Positions 4,986 through 5,886 of a DNA stretch of 5,886 nt are shown here, piece after piece (position 1 is the stretch's first letter; every line of letters starts with the position of its first letter). A program made the position numbers and the translations under genes. The notes beneath the pieces are model-generated. The model was given only the letters and a program-made list of their open reading frames with translations. It was not told the DNA's origin and did not search any database. The stretch is from assembly GCA_023301665.1 (NCBI GenBank), contig JALZUL010000047.1, positions 1-5,886 on the forward strand. Reading direction: 5' to 3'. The DNA is from Ascidiaceihabitans sp. GTDB taxonomy: Bacteria; Pseudomonadota; Alphaproteobacteria; Rhodobacterales; Rhodobacteraceae.

Positions 4986-5886
4986 TTAGTGCTTGAATTT
5001 CTTGATTTCGCCAGACTTCAAACGCGCCGCGTATGACGCCAGTTCAGTGCGAACGATTTTCATCAAGAAGTAGAGGCAGAAGATATTCACAACCGCCATC
5101 GCAAAGATCGCCGCATCAGAGAAATCAATGACCGGGCCAAGGCTGGCTGCGGCACCGATTACGATGAAGATACAGAAGATGACCTTGAACACGAGCTCAG
5201 ATGTTTGACCTTCGCCAAACAAGTATGTCCATGCTTTCAAGCCGTAGTAGGACCATGAAATCATTGTGGAGAACGCGAACAAGATAACCGCGATTGCCAG
5301 AACGAATGGGAACCAGCTGATAGCAGACCCAAAGGCCGCAGCTGTTAGGGCCACACCTGTGTTGCCATCGACAGTCGCGATTGCGCTGCCCGCTTCGTTC
5401 ATCACATAGTTGCCTGTGTCTGCATCGATGATCAACTGTTGGGAAATCACGATAACCAACGCGGTCATTGTGCAGATCACAACTGTATCGATCAGTGGCT
5501 CAAGCAAGGATACGAAACCCTCAGTAATTGGTTCTTTGGTTTTCACCGCAGAGTGTGCAATCGCCGCAGAGCCAACACCAGCTTCGTTAGAAAACGCCGC
5601 CCGTTTGAAACCTTGGATCAAGGCACCAACCACGCCGCCAGCAATGCCCAGACTAGAAAAGGCACCAGCAAAGATTTGGCCAAAAGCCCAACCGATCATG
5701 TTGTAGTTCACGATCAGTACGATCAGAGCCGCACCAACGTACAAGATACCCATGAATGGAACGACCTTCTCGGTCACTTTCGCGATGGATTTCACGCCAC
5801 CAACTATTACCGCACCTACAACCAATGCGAAAACAATGCCTGTGATGTAACCAGGGTAATCACCAGTGATTCCTGTAATCGCTACG
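4986..5886 (-). CDS. Sodium:alanine/glycine symporter, AgcS family; 5' end outside window
   Basis: Inner-membrane secondary transporter of the alanine or glycine:cation symporter family (TC 2.A.25), importing small neutral amino acids with Na+. The last 299 codons are present; the frame stays open to the right edge, so the true start is outside. Full-length members are around 450-550 residues. The family signature GFKRAAFSNEAGVGSA is present (NEAGVGSA encoded at 5565-5588), followed by EPITEGFVSLLEPLIDTVV and FAFSTMISWSYYG. Hydrophobic segments consistent with about six or seven transmembrane helices are visible. A ~35-residue polar to mixed loop (IIDADTGNYVMNEAGSAIATVDG region) sits between two of them. 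The C-terminus is short and basic (KSGEIKKFKH), as expected for a cytoplasmic tail. A strong terminator follows, separating it from rplS. Confidence 0.95.
   Translation of the reverse strand, partial: VAITGITGDYPGYITGIVFALVVGAVIVGGVKSIAKVTEKVVPFMGILYVGAALIVLIVNYNMIGWAFGQIFAGAFSSLGIAGGVVGALIQGFKRAAFSNEAGVGSAAIAHSAVKTKEPITEGFVSLLEPLIDTVVICTMTALVIVISQQLIIDADTGNYVMNEAGSAIATVDGNTGVALTAAAFGSAISWFPFVLAIAVILFAFSTMISWSYYGLKAWTYLFGEGQTSELVFKVIFCIFIVIGAAASLGPVIDFSDAAIFAMAVVNIFCLYFLMKIVRTELASYAARLKSGEIKKFKH

Overview
All recognisable genes lie on the minus strand. The gene content points to an alphaproteobacterium, most likely a marine Rhodobacterales (Roseobacter-group) species. The reasons are a MipZ division-site ATPase, an rplS-rpmE pair with a cysteine-free L31, a TPR-sulfotransferase protein next to mipZ, and TTGACN-17-CTATAN type promoters. 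Base composition looks moderate rather than high GC; I did not compute it.

In transcription order (high to low coordinates) the window holds the following. (1) The C-terminal ~299 codons of an AgcS-type sodium:alanine/glycine symporter run off the right edge and end in a strong intrinsic terminator. (2) A 340-nt intergenic region carries an excellent sigma-70-like promoter and a ~200-nt leader. (3) rplS and rpmE (L19 and L31) follow, 12 nt apart, and end in a second strong terminator. (4) Next is a 555-566 residue protein with TPR-like helices and a degenerate sulfotransferase domain. (5) mipZ follows behind a short hairpin-containing leader. (6) Eighteen nt downstream of mipZ starts a Tat-exported, family-5 (peptide-type) ABC substrate-binding protein that runs off the left edge.

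The most interesting part is the rplS leader. Its predicted 5' end is a stem-loop with a GUGA loop. An internal segment can form 9 consecutive pairs (one G-U) with the rplS Shine-Dalgarno region. A possible 35-codon open reading frame ends with its TAG overlapping that same Shine-Dalgarno sequence. Together these suggest a translation-controlled ribosomal-protein leader, but this is inference from one sequence.

Functionally the window is mostly housekeeping (translation, division-site selection, amino-acid and peptide uptake). There is no sign of mobile elements, CRISPR, tRNA or rRNA. Left-over intergenic DNA is short and almost fully accounted for by terminators, promoters and leaders.
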